Part shown: positions 48,770 through 58,913 of the stretch, piece by piece
Layout: every line of letters starts with the position of its first letter
How positions within the stretch are numbered: position 1 is the first letter of the stretch
Source: Fibrobacter sp. UBA7003
GTDB taxonomy: Bacteria > Fibrobacterota > Fibrobacteria > Fibrobacterales > Fibrobacteraceae
DNA length: 64,000 nucleotides
Assembly (NCBI GenBank): GCA_002449765.1
Contig: DJXN01000013.1
Span: 62,001 to 126,000 of the forward strand
Direction of reading: 5' to 3'
Program-made: the position numbers and the translations under genes
Notes under the pieces: model-generated
Databases searched by the model: none
Told to the model about the DNA's origin: nothing
What the model saw: only the letters and a program-made list of their open reading frames with translations

Positions 48770-51124
48770 ATGGTGGATTTGTGTAGGTCGGCTTTCTTCC
48801 GCCGTTTTATTCCAGTGCTCGGGCTGATTGTCGCATGTAACGCTTCGGGCGAGAATGGGGACAAGGCCGCTCAGGATTCCGTGGCGGATTCGGCCTCCGT
48901 GGCTCCCGCTGCCCCGGCAGTCCCGGTGAATCCCTACGCCGAGCTCGAACAGGTGGAACCGGACAAGTTCCAGAACTTCATCGTGCATGCGGACCTTGCG
49001 AAGGCCGCCTTCTCCGACACGACGCTTTCGGCGGATGTCCGCGACTTTGCGAAGGCCGCCTACTACTACTATACCGAAAAGTGGGACAGCGCCTTCGTGG
49101 CCTACGAGGCGCTCCGCACCCGCGACCCCAAGCTCGAATCGGCGGTAGTGCTCCGCATGGCGAAATCCCGCTTTATGCAGGGCGACTTTGCGGGCATGCG
49201 CGAAGTCCTCAAGCAGGGGGCGAAATTTGAAAAAGATAATTTGTTTGCAAAGACGGCGGCCGACCTCCGCATCGATGCTGCCCTTGACGATTCGACGCTT
49301 TCGGAAGCGGCCCGTGCGGATTCCCTGAAGCATTACCTGGACCGTAACACCAAGGGCGAGAAGGTGGCTGCTCTCAGGTTCCGCTATGCGGTGTACCTGG
49401 AAAAGATCAAGCAGCAGAAGCAGGCGAAGCGTTACTACATGCAGGTGCTTGCGATGTCGAGCCCGTACAAGGATTCCGCATTCACGGCTATCCAGCGCCT
49501 GCGCAAGGTCCGTACGACTCCGGAATCGCTCGCCGAGAAGGTCGCCTATGCGAGGATGGCCTGCGGGAAGGAAGAGGCATCCGCATGCCTCGACTTGCTC
49601 GATTCCATCCGGGTGATGGATGAACGCGCGGTCGCGAAACATCCCGAATCCGCCCTGGAACCTTCCGGTGATTCGCTCCAGATGCTGCTTCCGAAGAGCA
49701 CGCTCGATTTGAATGCCCGCATCGCCCTCTGGGAGAAGCGTGTCGTGGCGCTCAAGGCGCTCAAGCGCGAACAGGAAGCGATTGCGCAGTATGTCTACTT
49801 GATCGATTCCGTGGAAGCGCGCCCCGTGTGGATCCAGGCCGCCCTCCGCATGATGCGAAATGCGGCGACGAAGAATACGAAGGAAATCCGCAGGCTCGAC
49901 GCGATACTCCAGGACGTGAGCCAGTTCAGCAAGGAAAACGCGAACAACCTTTGGGTGCGCGGATTCGAGCATGAACAGCAGGCGCGCTACGATAGCGCCA
50001 TCGTCTGCTTCAAGAAACTTTCGAACAGCCGCTTCGGCAATAACCAGAAGCGTCAATGGGCCAAGTTCCGCATCGGTCTCATCTATTTCAAGCAAGAAAA
50101 ATGGAATGAGGCGGAGAAGGCGTTTGTCGATGCCGCGAAGGATCCGTTCCTCTGGAGCGGAAGCGGAAGCCGCATGTTCCTTGCCGATACCTACATGAAG
50201 ATGGGCAAGGATTCGCTCGCCCGCGAGGCCTACCTCGACTGTATCCGCGATTTCCCGCTCGGATACTACGCGCACAGGAGCCGCATCAAGCTGGTGGAAT
50301 ACAAGCTCATGGAAGCATCCGAAGTCCCTTATGCGCACGGCATCCCCATGTCGCCGGATTCGACGCTCGCCTGGGTGCGCAGCGTCCAGAAAAACGACAA
50401 GAAGGACGCGAGCTACTCGCCCGAAAACTACGGACGGATCAAGAACCTGTTCCAGTACGGATTTTCCGAAGAGGCATTCACCCTCTACGAGGAACTGCGC
50501 AAGAAGAACGCGAAACGCCTCGACTTCCTTTACGAATTCGGCAAGCTGTTCTACGAGATGGGCGAGACGGCTGCGGGCTACAGGCTTGCCCGCCAGTTCC
50601 AGGCGCAAATCGACCGCCGCAAGCTGATGGAGCCTCCTCTCGACGTGCTGCATTACCTGTTCCCGGTGCCCTACAAGGACCAGGTCAAGTTCCATTCCGG
50701 CACGCGCATCGACCCGTTCTTTGTCTACAGCGTGATGCGCCAGGAATCGATTTTCAACTTCCAGATTGTCTCCCCGGCGGGTGCGTGCGGCCTGTTGCAG
50801 ATCATGCCCGCGACCGGCAGGATGCTCGCGAAGCAGGAAGGCCTCGCGAATTTCGATCCGTCCCAGCTCTACAACGCCTACCTGAACATTCGCCTCGGCA
50901 TTCGCTACCTCGTGGACCTGAAGGCCGAATACAAGGATGACTACATGTACGTGCTCGGCAACTACAATGCGGGCCCCAAGCCGACAAGGCGCTGGCAGGC
51001 GGCAGGCGCCGGGCTTCCGTGGGATATCCGTGCCGAGGATATCAGCTACTGGGAAACCCGCGACTACGTGAAGCGCGTCATGGGCAACTATTGGATTTAC
51101 CAGGAAATCTACGACGAGATCTAG
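48770..51124 (+). CDS. Soluble lytic murein transglycosylase (SLT) lipoprotein
   Basis: A 784-residue exported enzyme cutting the glycan strand of peptidoglycan to 1,6-anhydro ends. Lipoprotein signal with a cysteine in LIVAC, then an Ala/Pro linker, a long helical superhelix of TPR-like repeats (about residues 50-600), and the Slt70-type catalytic domain: the Glu is in VMRQES near 656, followed by GLLQIMPATG and YNAGP. SD GGAGGT at 48762-48767 is only 2 bp from ATG 48770; GTG 48773 is also possible. It follows ptsI closely, but with its own site. Confidence 0.88.
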   Translation: MVDLCRSAFFRRFIPVLGLIVACNASGENGDKAAQDSVADSASVAPAAPAVPVNPYAELEQVEPDKFQNFIVHADLAKAAFSDTTLSADVRDFAKAAYYYYTEKWDSAFVAYEALRTRDPKLESAVVLRMAKSRFMQGDFAGMREVLKQGAKFEKDNLFAKTAADLRIDAALDDSTLSEAARADSLKHYLDRNTKGEKVAALRFRYAVYLEKIKQQKQAKRYYMQVLAMSSPYKDSAFTAIQRLRKVRTTPESLAEKVAYARMACGKEEASACLDLLDSIRVMDERAVAKHPESALEPSGDSLQMLLPKSTLDLNARIALWEKRVVALKALKREQEAIAQYVYLIDSVEARPVWIQAALRMMRNAATKNTKEIRRLDAILQDVSQFSKENANNLWVRGFEHEQQARYDSAIVCFKKLSNSRFGNNQKRQWAKFRIGLIYFKQEKWNEAEKAFVDAAKDPFLWSGSGSRMFLADTYMKMGKDSLAREAYLDCIRDFPLGYYAHRSRIKLVEYKLMEASEVPYAHGIPMSPDSTLAWVRSVQKNDKKDASYSPENYGRIKNLFQYGFSEEAFTLYEELRKKNAKRLDFLYEFGKLFYEMGETAAGYRLARQFQAQIDRRKLMEPPLDVLHYLFPVPYKDQVKFHSGTRIDPFFVYSVMRQESIFNFQIVSPAGACGLLQIMPATGRMLAKQEGLANFDPSQLYNAYLNIRLGIRYLVDLKAEYKDDYMYVLGNYNAGPKPTRRWQAAGAGLPWDIRAEDISYWETRDYVKRVMGNYWIYQEIYDEI

Positions 51125-51127
51125 CCG

Positions 51128-51964
51128 ATGCTGTTCCTCCTTCTCACGATAGGCCCTGCGTTCCTTTTTGCGTGCGGGAACATCCTGGAAAAGTCCGGGG
51201 TGTCCACGGTCGGCAAGCGGACGGGCGGGACGTCGAAACCCTGGGAGTTTTTCAAGGGTGTCATTACGAATAAGTTCTGGTGGCTCGGGTTTGGCTGTTC
51301 CGTGCTTGCGACTGTCGGCTACTACATCGCAATGGCTCGCTACGACCTTTCGCAGGTGCAGCCGATGATGGTCCTGAACCCGGTGCTTACCGCCCTGATG
51401 GGTTTCTGCATTCTGAAGGAGGCGCTCACGAAGCGTATCGTCGTCGCCATCTGTTTTGTGGTGGCGGGTCTACTCTATTCGGTCGAGAGCCTCGGCGAAT
51501 CCACGGCGGTGCAGAATGTCTCCATGCTCTGGATCTACTCTGGAGTGCTCTGTGGCGTGACGCTTGTGCTGCACCTGTTCGTGAAGAACCGCGAAATGGT
51601 GGATTCTCTCATCATGGGTGTTGGCTTCGGGCTTTCGGCGGCGTTCTACAAGAGCCTCGCGATGGATTTCGATCTTGACCATATCGAAGTTTCTTCCGTC
51701 GCGAACTTGCTGGTCGATTTCCGCACGCTCGGCTACGTGGCGACCTACGGCATCGCGTTCCTCTATTCGCAGATTTCGTTCTCCCGTGGCCGCGCGCTGT
51801 TCATCATCCCGTTCAGTGCGGCGGTCGGTGCCGCGGTGCCGACCCTGGCCGGTGCGCTCGTTTTCTCGGAGGCCTTCCCGATTGGGAAAATCGTTTCCAC
51901 GGTGCTCGTGCTCACGGGGGCTGCGCTCTTCGTTGTCCGCAGACCGCGCAAATCGCATCCCTAG
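51128..51964 (+). CDS. EamA/DMT-superfamily transporter
   Basis: A 278-residue membrane protein with about nine or ten hydrophobic segments in two related halves, the drug/metabolite exporter pattern (WLGFGCSVLATVGYYIAMARYDLSQVQP near the start, LSAAFYKSLAMDFD mid, ALVFSEAFPIGKIVSTVLVLTGAALFV at the end). The substrate cannot be told. It begins 3 bp after the SLT gene and may be in one transcript with it. Confidence 0.82.
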   Translation: MLFLLLTIGPAFLFACGNILEKSGVSTVGKRTGGTSKPWEFFKGVITNKFWWLGFGCSVLATVGYYIAMARYDLSQVQPMMVLNPVLTALMGFCILKEALTKRIVVAICFVVAGLLYSVESLGESTAVQNVSMLWIYSGVLCGVTLVLHLFVKNREMVDSLIMGVGFGLSAAFYKSLAMDFDLDHIEVSSVANLLVDFRTLGYVATYGIAFLYSQISFSRGRALFIIPFSAAVGAAVPTLAGALVFSEAFPIGKIVSTVLVLTGAALFVVRRPRKSHP

Positions 51965-52051
51965 CCTCGCGGTCACGCTTTTTTGTGCAGAATCGCTTGT
52001 TTTGCCGCACAGGGCGTTTGCTTTTATGGATTAAGAATATAGATTCAATTC

Positions 52052-54880
52052 ATGGTGTATAGGCGATTTTCCATAACGTTTTTACTTGGAACGCTCGTGG
52101 CGTGGATGTTCGCGTCGTGTTCCGACGACGGCGGCTCGCATGGGACTCCGGCTGTTGACGAGGAATCCAGTTCTTCGGCGAATACCGGGGCGACGTTGCC
52201 GTTTGTGGACGGCCTGCTGAAGTTTACCGAGATAGATCCTGTCAATGTCGTTTACGAAGATCACGAGGGCGACGATGCGGGCTGGGTGGAACTTTTCAAC
52301 AGCTCGACGGATACGGTGAATTTGTCCGGAATGTACCTGACGGATTCGCAGGAAGACCCGTTTAAATGGAAATTCGGAAACGTGAAAATGGAACCGAATT
52401 CGCTGCTGCTCGTGTTCATGTCGGGAAAGGATTATCCCGATTACGTCTTGCCGCACGATACGCTCAACATGATTGGCCCCGGATGCTGGACATGGACCGA
52501 TGCGCAGAGCGACCCGCCGGGCTACAGCTTTGCCGACCCGTTGGAAGGCCAGAAGAAGAATTGCTTTTCCGAAGACGGGAAGCGGCGCGTCGGGGCGCGG
52601 ATGCAACTTGGCGAAAACGAGGAACTGGGCTGGTCCTCGATCGCGATGTTTGTCGGGACGCGCAGTTCGAGTACCGATGACGTGCTCGATATCTCGGTGG
52701 CGAATGAACTGTTCTTGCGAGCCTACATCACCAAGGACAGGAAGGTCTCCTTCCGCCTGGCACAGCCCGATGTCGACGACTGGAAGGGTTACGAGTTCAT
52801 CTTTACCGGCACCGGAGATTCTTCGACAGTTTACCGCGCAAGGCTTCCGGCGGGCTTGACGCTCCCGGATCTCGAAAATATCTATGGCACGCGGATTAGC
52901 CCTGAATACAACGAGTCGCAGGAGATGACCATCAAGGTGTTTGATTACTTTGTGCGGAACCGTGGCCACGAACCTCATGCCGGATTCAAGCTATCGAAAA
53001 AGGGCGGGAGCCTTTACCTGGTGAATGCGGATACGGCGATTGTGGATTCTGTCGCCTACCCGGAAATGCCCGTGGGGAAAACCTGGAACTACGGCCCTCG
53101 CGGAGCGGAAACCCATATAACGGAAAACGGCGACAAGGTGTTTTCCGATTTCGGGTACCAGTGGGGCTACGCGGATCCGTCTCCGTATGGAGATGTTTCC
53201 GGAGGAGTGCTGGTTTCTAGATCTCCGTCCGTAGAATCGCTCGCCGAAATTCCGCCATCGGGATTCTATGCGTCTCCTTTCAAAATTGTTTTCCCCGAAG
53301 ATGCCTCGGTCCGGTGCGAAACGGGAGGCCCGGTCCCCACGGACGAAAGCCCCTTGACGCCTTCGCTACAGATAAACTCCACGGTGACGGTCCGTTGCGC
53401 GAGCTTTGTGGATTACAAGCTTCCGGGCGAAACCATGACGCGCACCTACGTATTCGAAAATGCGCCGGCAGTCCCTGCGGTGTTCCTGTCGGCCGACCCG
53501 AATTCGCTTTTTGACCCGGATTCGGGAATCTACATGGAGGGAAATTTCGCACAGGAAAAGGAACCGCATTACGGTGCGAATTACTGGCTCGACAAGGAAA
53601 TTCCCGTGACGGTCGAACTGATGGAGCCGGGAACGAATGCACCTGCCTTCGCGCACAACGCGGGCCTCAAGATTTTCGGCAATTACAGCCGCCAGAACTC
53701 CAAGAAGTCGGTCGCCATCACCTTCCGCGAAAAGTATGGCGAAAACCGCCTCAAGTATGCGCTGTTCCCGGAGTATCCGGAACTCGACAAGTTCAAGGTC
53801 TTCTTGCTCCGCAACAACGGAAGCAACTTCGGGAACGATTACGTCCGCGACCGCCTCGCAAGTTCCGTAAGCGAAGGTCTCGGCGTCGATTACCAGCGTG
53901 GCCGATTTGCCGTCGTCTATTACAATGGCGAGTACTACGGCATCCACAGCATCCGCGAACGCAGTACCGAATACTATTTCGAGACTCATTATGGAATCGA
54001 CCCGGGCGCTATCGACCTGCTCAAGGCGGACAATGCCGCATCGGCGGGCTCTTCGGTCGATTACACAAGGCTCATGGAATGGCTGGAGGCGAATAGCCTG
54101 GACGACGAGGAAAACTATGCGCAGGTGGCCTCGCAGATAGATATCGATAACTACCTCAACTACATGCAAACCGAAATCTATGCGGACAACCGCGACTGGC
54201 CGGCAAACAACGTGAAGAAGTGGCGCGGCACCAATCCGCAGACCAAGTGGAAGTGGTTCCTTTACGACCTGGATTTCGGCATGGGCAACGAGTACAGCGA
54301 GTACAAGGATCTGAACATTTTCGACTTCGTGACGGCAGAAGATGGTCCCGGCTGGCCCAATGGCCCCGAGCATACGCTGCTGTTGCGCCGCCTGCTCGAA
54401 AACGAGGGCTTCAAGGCCGCGTTCATCAACCGCATGTCCGCATTGCTAGCAATGAACTTCGAAAGTTCACGCGTCCGTGCGCGTCTCGACGCAATGATGT
54501 CGGAAATCGAACCGGAAATCGCACGCGACCAGAAACGCTGGAAACTGAACGCGTCTAGGATGGAGCGGCAGCTGGGGCTTATCGAGAAGTTTATCGAGGA
54601 GCGCCCGGCGAAGCTCGCTTCGGAAATGCAGGCTCATTTTGAATTGGGGGCGGCCGCTGCGGTCGACCTGCGGACGGAAGGGAAGGGACGAATCCTTGTC
54701 CATGGCCTGCCGCTCGATTCCCCCGCGCTGACGGTGCAGTTCTTTGAAGGATTCCCGGTAAGGCTCACGGCTCAGCCTGTAGATGGCGGCGTGTTTGCCG
54801 GATGGGAAGATGGAGTCGCGGATGCGACGCGCACGATTGTTCCGGGCGAAGTCGCTGCCGTGAAGGCGCTGTTCAAATAA
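52052..54880 (+). CDS. CotH-kinase family lipoprotein with lamin-tail domain
   Basis: A 942-residue protein with lipoprotein signal (FASC) and an SSSS linker. Lamin-tail domain at about residues 50-175 (DDAGWVELFNSSTDTVNLSGM). The CotH-like kinase core covers about 530-830: GLKIFGNYSRQNSKKS, VFLLRNNGSNFGNDYVRDRLAS and the catalytic-loop region KWKWFLYDLDFGMG near 733-746. A final beta repeat resembles InlB-type B repeats (GGVFAGWEDG). CotH-type proteins in spore coats are secretory kinases; in this organism it would act at the cell surface, target unknown. Start codon is 52052. Confidence 0.87.
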   Translation: MVYRRFSITFLLGTLVAWMFASCSDDGGSHGTPAVDEESSSSANTGATLPFVDGLLKFTEIDPVNVVYEDHEGDDAGWVELFNSSTDTVNLSGMYLTDSQEDPFKWKFGNVKMEPNSLLLVFMSGKDYPDYVLPHDTLNMIGPGCWTWTDAQSDPPGYSFADPLEGQKKNCFSEDGKRRVGARMQLGENEELGWSSIAMFVGTRSSSTDDVLDISVANELFLRAYITKDRKVSFRLAQPDVDDWKGYEFIFTGTGDSSTVYRARLPAGLTLPDLENIYGTRISPEYNESQEMTIKVFDYFVRNRGHEPHAGFKLSKKGGSLYLVNADTAIVDSVAYPEMPVGKTWNYGPRGAETHITENGDKVFSDFGYQWGYADPSPYGDVSGGVLVSRSPSVESLAEIPPSGFYASPFKIVFPEDASVRCETGGPVPTDESPLTPSLQINSTVTVRCASFVDYKLPGETMTRTYVFENAPAVPAVFLSADPNSLFDPDSGIYMEGNFAQEKEPHYGANYWLDKEIPVTVELMEPGTNAPAFAHNAGLKIFGNYSRQNSKKSVAITFREKYGENRLKYALFPEYPELDKFKVFLLRNNGSNFGNDYVRDRLASSVSEGLGVDYQRGRFAVVYYNGEYYGIHSIRERSTEYYFETHYGIDPGAIDLLKADNAASAGSSVDYTRLMEWLEANSLDDEENYAQVASQIDIDNYLNYMQTEIYADNRDWPANNVKKWRGTNPQTKWKWFLYDLDFGMGNEYSEYKDLNIFDFVTAEDGPGWPNGPEHTLLLRRLLENEGFKAAFINRMSALLAMNFESSRVRARLDAMMSEIEPEIARDQKRWKLNASRMERQLGLIEKFIEERPAKLASEMQAHFELGAAAAVDLRTEGKGRILVHGLPLDSPALTVQFFEGFPVRLTAQPVDGGVFAGWEDGVADATRTIVPGEVAAVKALFK

Positions 54881-54882
54881 CG

Positions 54883-56232
54883 TTATTTCTTTTTCCGGCC
54901 CGGAGGGCTGGGCATGAAGGGGTTCGACGCTTTCGCCTTCTCGGTACTGGCGGCGCCGACGCTTTCCTGGCTTACGACTACGGAATCGCCAATGGAGAGC
55001 CCCTTCAGAATCTGGATGTTCACGCCGTCGCTGATGCCGGTCTTGACCCTGCGGGGGGCCGCCTTCCCGTCGATGCTGACCCACACGTGGTCGCCCGCGG
55101 GTTTCTTCGCTCCGGCGCGTTTCTTGAACGTCTTGCCCGGAGGCCCGAACTTTCCGGAGCCGCCGGTACCGCTACCCGGCGGGCCGAAACCTCCTGGAGG
55201 CGGGAAGTCTCCCTTCGCAAATGCGCTGTCGCCTGCGAGCGAGTCGCGACCCATGCGCGGCGGGCGCGGCATGTCCTTCGGGTCTGCCATCGGGGTCCCG
55301 TCTGCGGGAGTAAACTTGAGTGCCTTCACGGGAATCGCGATGGCATCCTTCACCTCTTGCGTCACGATGGTGCAGGTCGCCGTCATGCCGGGCAAGAGCT
55401 TCTGTTCCGGGTTCTCCGCGGTAATCACCACCGTGTATGTCACCACGTTGCTCGTGGTCGTCGGGTTCAGGCGCACTTCCTGTACCGCGCCGTTGAACGA
55501 TTCTCCCTGGAATGCGTCGACGGTGAATGTCGCTTTCTGGCCCTGCTTCACCTGGCCGATATCCGCCTCGTCGATGGCGGCCATCACCTTCATCTGGCTT
55601 AGGTCCTTCGCGATGACGAACAGGGTGGGCGTGCTCATGGAGGCGGCCACCGTCTGGCCCACTTCTACCGCGCGCTTCAGGACTACGCCGTCAATCGGGC
55701 TCTTGATGGTCGCGTAGCTCAGGTTGAGCCTTGCCTGGTTCACCTCGTTCTTGCTGCGTTCCACGGCGAACTTTGCCGCGTTCATGTTGTATTCGGCGGT
55801 TTCCAGTTCCACGGCGCTCGCGGAATTGCTCTCCGAGAGTTTCTTCACGCGGTTGTAGGTTGATTCCTTGTACTTGTAGTCGTTTTCTGCGCTCCGGTAG
55901 GCGATTTCTGCCTGCGTGAGCGTCGCCTTGAGCTTCGACTTGTCGAGTTCGGCAATCACCTGGCCTTTCTTGACCTTGGAATTGAAATCCACGTAGATTT
56001 TCGCGATGTCGCCCGAGACCTGTGTGCCCACTTCCACCTGGTCGACCGGCTCTAGCGTTCCCGTTGCCGAAATTGTCGTCGAAATCGTAGTCTGCGTGAC
56101 CTTCGCGCTCACGAGCGGGCCCGCGGCGTCATTTGCCTTCTCCGTAAAGAAGAAGAACTTCACGCCGTAGGCGATGCCCGCAAGTACCGCGAGCACGATG
56201 GCGATTTTCAGCAATTTCTTCAAGATTTTCAT
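54883..56232 (-). CDS. HlyD/MacA-like efflux adaptor with low-complexity insert
   Basis: A 449-residue periplasmic adaptor with one N-terminal transmembrane helix (residues 7-27). The lipoyl halves flank a hairpin of about 60 residues (ESTYNRVKKLSESNSASAVE region), and the beta-barrel part follows (VTYTVVITAENPEQKLLPGM). A Pro/Gly-rich insert (PPPGGFGPPGSGTGGSGKFG at about 370-390, followed by a KKRAGAKK patch) splits the membrane-proximal part. MacB-type or RND pump genes are absent here, so it is an orphan in the window. It converges on the CotH gene, 2 bp between stops. Confidence 0.87.
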   Translation of the reverse strand: MKILKKLLKIAIVLAVLAGIAYGVKFFFFTEKANDAAGPLVSAKVTQTTISTTISATGTLEPVDQVEVGTQVSGDIAKIYVDFNSKVKKGQVIAELDKSKLKATLTQAEIAYRSAENDYKYKESTYNRVKKLSESNSASAVELETAEYNMNAAKFAVERSKNEVNQARLNLSYATIKSPIDGVVLKRAVEVGQTVAASMSTPTLFVIAKDLSQMKVMAAIDEADIGQVKQGQKATFTVDAFQGESFNGAVQEVRLNPTTTSNVVTYTVVITAENPEQKLLPGMTATCTIVTQEVKDAIAIPVKALKFTPADGTPMADPKDMPRPPRMGRDSLAGDSAFAKGDFPPPGGFGPPGSGTGGSGKFGPPGKTFKKRAGAKKPAGDHVWVSIDGKAAPRRVKTGISDGVNIQILKGLSIGDSVVVSQESVGAASTEKAKASNPFMPSPPGRKKK

Positions 56233-56361
56233 AGATGCAGCCTAAAAATAGAAAGTATTGCCCTTATTTCGAGTATTTTGATGCCCGGCGGGCCAAAAAG
56301 GTTGCATGGGAAGCGAAAAACGCCTTCATTTGCTTATAAAATAAATTTTATATTAGGTCGC

Positions 56362-57291
56362 ATGACGCGCATCAGAAAGAAAGACGACAGCTCCGAGGTC
56401 CGCAGCGTAACGCTGGTAGGGCTTGTCTGGAACGTGGTTCTTTCCGTGGGCAAGTTCTTCGCGGGCTATTTTGGCGGGTCGCAGGCGCTTGTTGCCGACG
56501 CCATCCACAGTGCATCGGATTTCATTACCGATATCGCGATAATCGTGGGTTCCAAGTTCTGGAACGCGCCCCCCGATGCGGACCACCCGTACGGGCACCG
56601 GCGTTTCGAGACGCTCATCTCGGTGGGTATCGGGCTTGCCGTATGCGCGGTGGGTATCGGGCTCGGTTACAATGCCATAATGGCCCTTGTAAACGGCGAG
56701 CAGTCGCACCCCGAGTGGATTGCGGCCATCATGGCGGCGGTCTCCATCGTCGTGAAGGAAGCCCTGTTCCGCTACACGCGGGCGAAGGGCCGTGCCATCC
56801 GGAGCGAGGCCGTGGAGGCGAACGCGTGGCACCACCGGAGCGATGCGTACAGTTCTATACCGGTTCTGATTGCGGTCCTGTTCGGGATACTTTTCCCGAC
56901 GCTCTGGTTCGCGGACTCTGTCGGCGCGATTATCGTTTCTTGCTTTATCCTGCATTCCGGCTACGAGATTGCCTGGCCCGGAATTCACCGCGTCGCCGAT
57001 GTGGGCGCGAGCGAGGAGGTCGCGCAGAAGTTGAAGGAAGTGGCGCTTGCCTGCCCGAACGTCATCAGCATACACGGGTTCCGCACGCGCTACGTGGGTT
57101 CTGACCTGCATGTGGATTTGCACGTGGTGGTGCCTGCCGAGATGACCCTCCTTGCGGCGCACGATTTGGCCGAGGATGTGGAACGCAGGCTCATCGACGC
57201 GGGCGAGAACGTGGTGGATGCGCTCGTGCACATCGACCCGTACAGCGAAGAACGCGTAAGGCGCGGCGAAATCAAGACGCTTGAGCGCTAG
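56362..57291 (+). CDS. Cation diffusion facilitator transporter
   Basis: A 309-residue CDF protein with six predicted helices. The metal-site aspartates lie in ALVADAIHSASDFITD (TM2), and the second set in HHRSDAYSSI (TM5). DHPYGHRRFE is the conserved loop between TM2 and TM3. The C-terminal cytoplasmic domain contains HGFRTRYVGSDLHVDLHVVV. Exports Zn2+, Fe2+ or another divalent metal. Start ATG 56362 has AGGTCG upstream; the ATG at 56278 is rejected as it adds a non-conserved stretch. Confidence 0.93.
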   Translation: MTRIRKKDDSSEVRSVTLVGLVWNVVLSVGKFFAGYFGGSQALVADAIHSASDFITDIAIIVGSKFWNAPPDADHPYGHRRFETLISVGIGLAVCAVGIGLGYNAIMALVNGEQSHPEWIAAIMAAVSIVVKEALFRYTRAKGRAIRSEAVEANAWHHRSDAYSSIPVLIAVLFGILFPTLWFADSVGAIIVSCFILHSGYEIAWPGIHRVADVGASEEVAQKLKEVALACPNVISIHGFRTRYVGSDLHVDLHVVVPAEMTLLAAHDLAEDVERRLIDAGENVVDALVHIDPYSEERVRRGEIKTLER

Positions 57292-57335
57292 GTCGCGCGT
57301 GTGGCGAAACCCTCGGAAAAAGTTTTACTAAATTC

Positions 57336-58817
57336 ATGGCTATGAAAGGTCTTATGCGAAAGGTTTCTGGTATTGCTGCCGGTATTGCGGGTGCGCTCAT
57401 GCTGTTTGCCCCTGCCCAGGCGGGCGTGAATCTCCCCGTCCACAAGGAAGTTCTCGAAAACGGGCTCACGGTGCTGCTGCACCCGAACAAGCAGGCACCC
57501 ACGGTGAGCTGCCGCCTCTTTTACGTGACGGGCTCGGTGCACGAGGTTCCGGGAAAGTCCGGCCTTGCGCATATCCTGGAACACGAACTCTTCAAGGGCA
57601 CCAACAAGGTGGGCGTCACCGACAGCATCGCCGATGCGGCGTTCATGGCGCGCGAGGACAGCCTGCAGGCGCTTATCCGTCCGGCAAAGCTTGCGGGCGA
57701 TACCGCTACCGTAAAGAAGCTCACTGCCGAACACGATTCACTCTTGAATGAACAGCGCAAGCTCTTTGTGAAGGATGAACTCTGGGGCGCCTACCAGTCC
57801 GTGGGCGGCACGGGCCTCAACGCGTTCACGACTGACCTCATGACGGCCTACATCGTGACGCTCCCGAAGGACAAGATCGAACTTTTCATGTGGCTGGAAT
57901 CCGACCGCATGCAGAACGCGGTGTTGCGCGAATTCTACTCCGAACGCGACGTGGTGCGCGAGGAACGCCGCATGCGTTACGACGACAAGCCCACGGGCCG
58001 CTTTTTCGAGACGATGAATTCGCTTATCTACGAGGCGTTCCCCTACCGCGTGCCGACTATCGGCTGGCCGTCCGACATCATGAACTTGACCCGCGAAATG
58101 GCCGACGAGCATTACCGCAAGTACTACAAGCCGCGCAACGCGATTCTCGTGCTGGCGGGCGACCTCGATACCGCTTCCACGATGCAGATGGTGAATAAGT
58201 ATTTCGCCAATATTCCCGCGGGCGAGGCGTTCCCGCCGATTACGGTGCGTGACCCGGAGCAGGTGGGCGAGAAGCGTTTCAAGCAGATTCGCCCCGATGC
58301 GCCGAACCTCTATTCGCTCGTGTTCAAGACGGCCGAAGTGGGCGACCCGAGCCTCTATGCGCTCGATATCGCGGAAGGCGTGCTGAACGGGCGTTCCGGC
58401 AGGCTCTACAAGCGCCTGGTCGAAGAGGAAAAGCTCGCGGTGAGCGTGAAGGCGGGCAACAGCCCGAACAAGTATGTATCCGAATTCTCCGTGATGGTGA
58501 GCCTAAGGCTCGATGCCGATGCGGAGAAGGTCGAGAAGATCGTATGGGAAGAACTTGAAAAGCTCAAGAACGAACCCGTGAGCGAACGCGAATTCCAGAA
58601 GGTGAAGAACCATACCTATGCGGGCCTTGTCCGCAGCTTTACCGATATGGAAAATGTCGCGACGATGCTCGCCTGGTACGAGATGTTCGGCGACTACCAC
58701 ATCTTCCTCAACTGGGCCGACGAACTGGAAAAAGTAAACGCAGCCGCCGTTCAGGAGGCTGCGAAGCAGACTTTCGTCCGCGAGAAGTCGGTTGCCGGGT
58801 TCCTGCTGAAGAAGTAG
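57336..58817 (+). CDS. M16-family zinc metallopeptidase, motif intact
   Basis: A 493-residue protein with signal peptide (ends near AQAGV). Zinc motif HILEH near residue 80 and downstream Glu in ERRMRYDD region; second M16 domain from about 250. It is the active-type counterpart to the motif-lacking M16 lipoprotein at 42425 and is likely periplasmic. A long insert (about 30 residues, KLAGDTATVKKLTAEHDSL) follows the motif. Start at ATG 57336; 57342 is a second choice. Confidence 0.9.
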   Translation: MAMKGLMRKVSGIAAGIAGALMLFAPAQAGVNLPVHKEVLENGLTVLLHPNKQAPTVSCRLFYVTGSVHEVPGKSGLAHILEHELFKGTNKVGVTDSIADAAFMAREDSLQALIRPAKLAGDTATVKKLTAEHDSLLNEQRKLFVKDELWGAYQSVGGTGLNAFTTDLMTAYIVTLPKDKIELFMWLESDRMQNAVLREFYSERDVVREERRMRYDDKPTGRFFETMNSLIYEAFPYRVPTIGWPSDIMNLTREMADEHYRKYYKPRNAILVLAGDLDTASTMQMVNKYFANIPAGEAFPPITVRDPEQVGEKRFKQIRPDAPNLYSLVFKTAEVGDPSLYALDIAEGVLNGRSGRLYKRLVEEEKLAVSVKAGNSPNKYVSEFSVMVSLRLDADAEKVEKIVWEELEKLKNEPVSEREFQKVKNHTYAGLVRSFTDMENVATMLAWYEMFGDYHIFLNWADELEKVNAAAVQEAAKQTFVREKSVAGFLLKK

Positions 58818-58913
58818 GGGCGACGCTCGGCTCCTAGGGGCCTGCTTCGCAGTCCCTAATCCTTCGGCTCACCAATACGAAAGCAGGTTTTCGTGCTGGA
58901 TTCGCCTTTTGGA

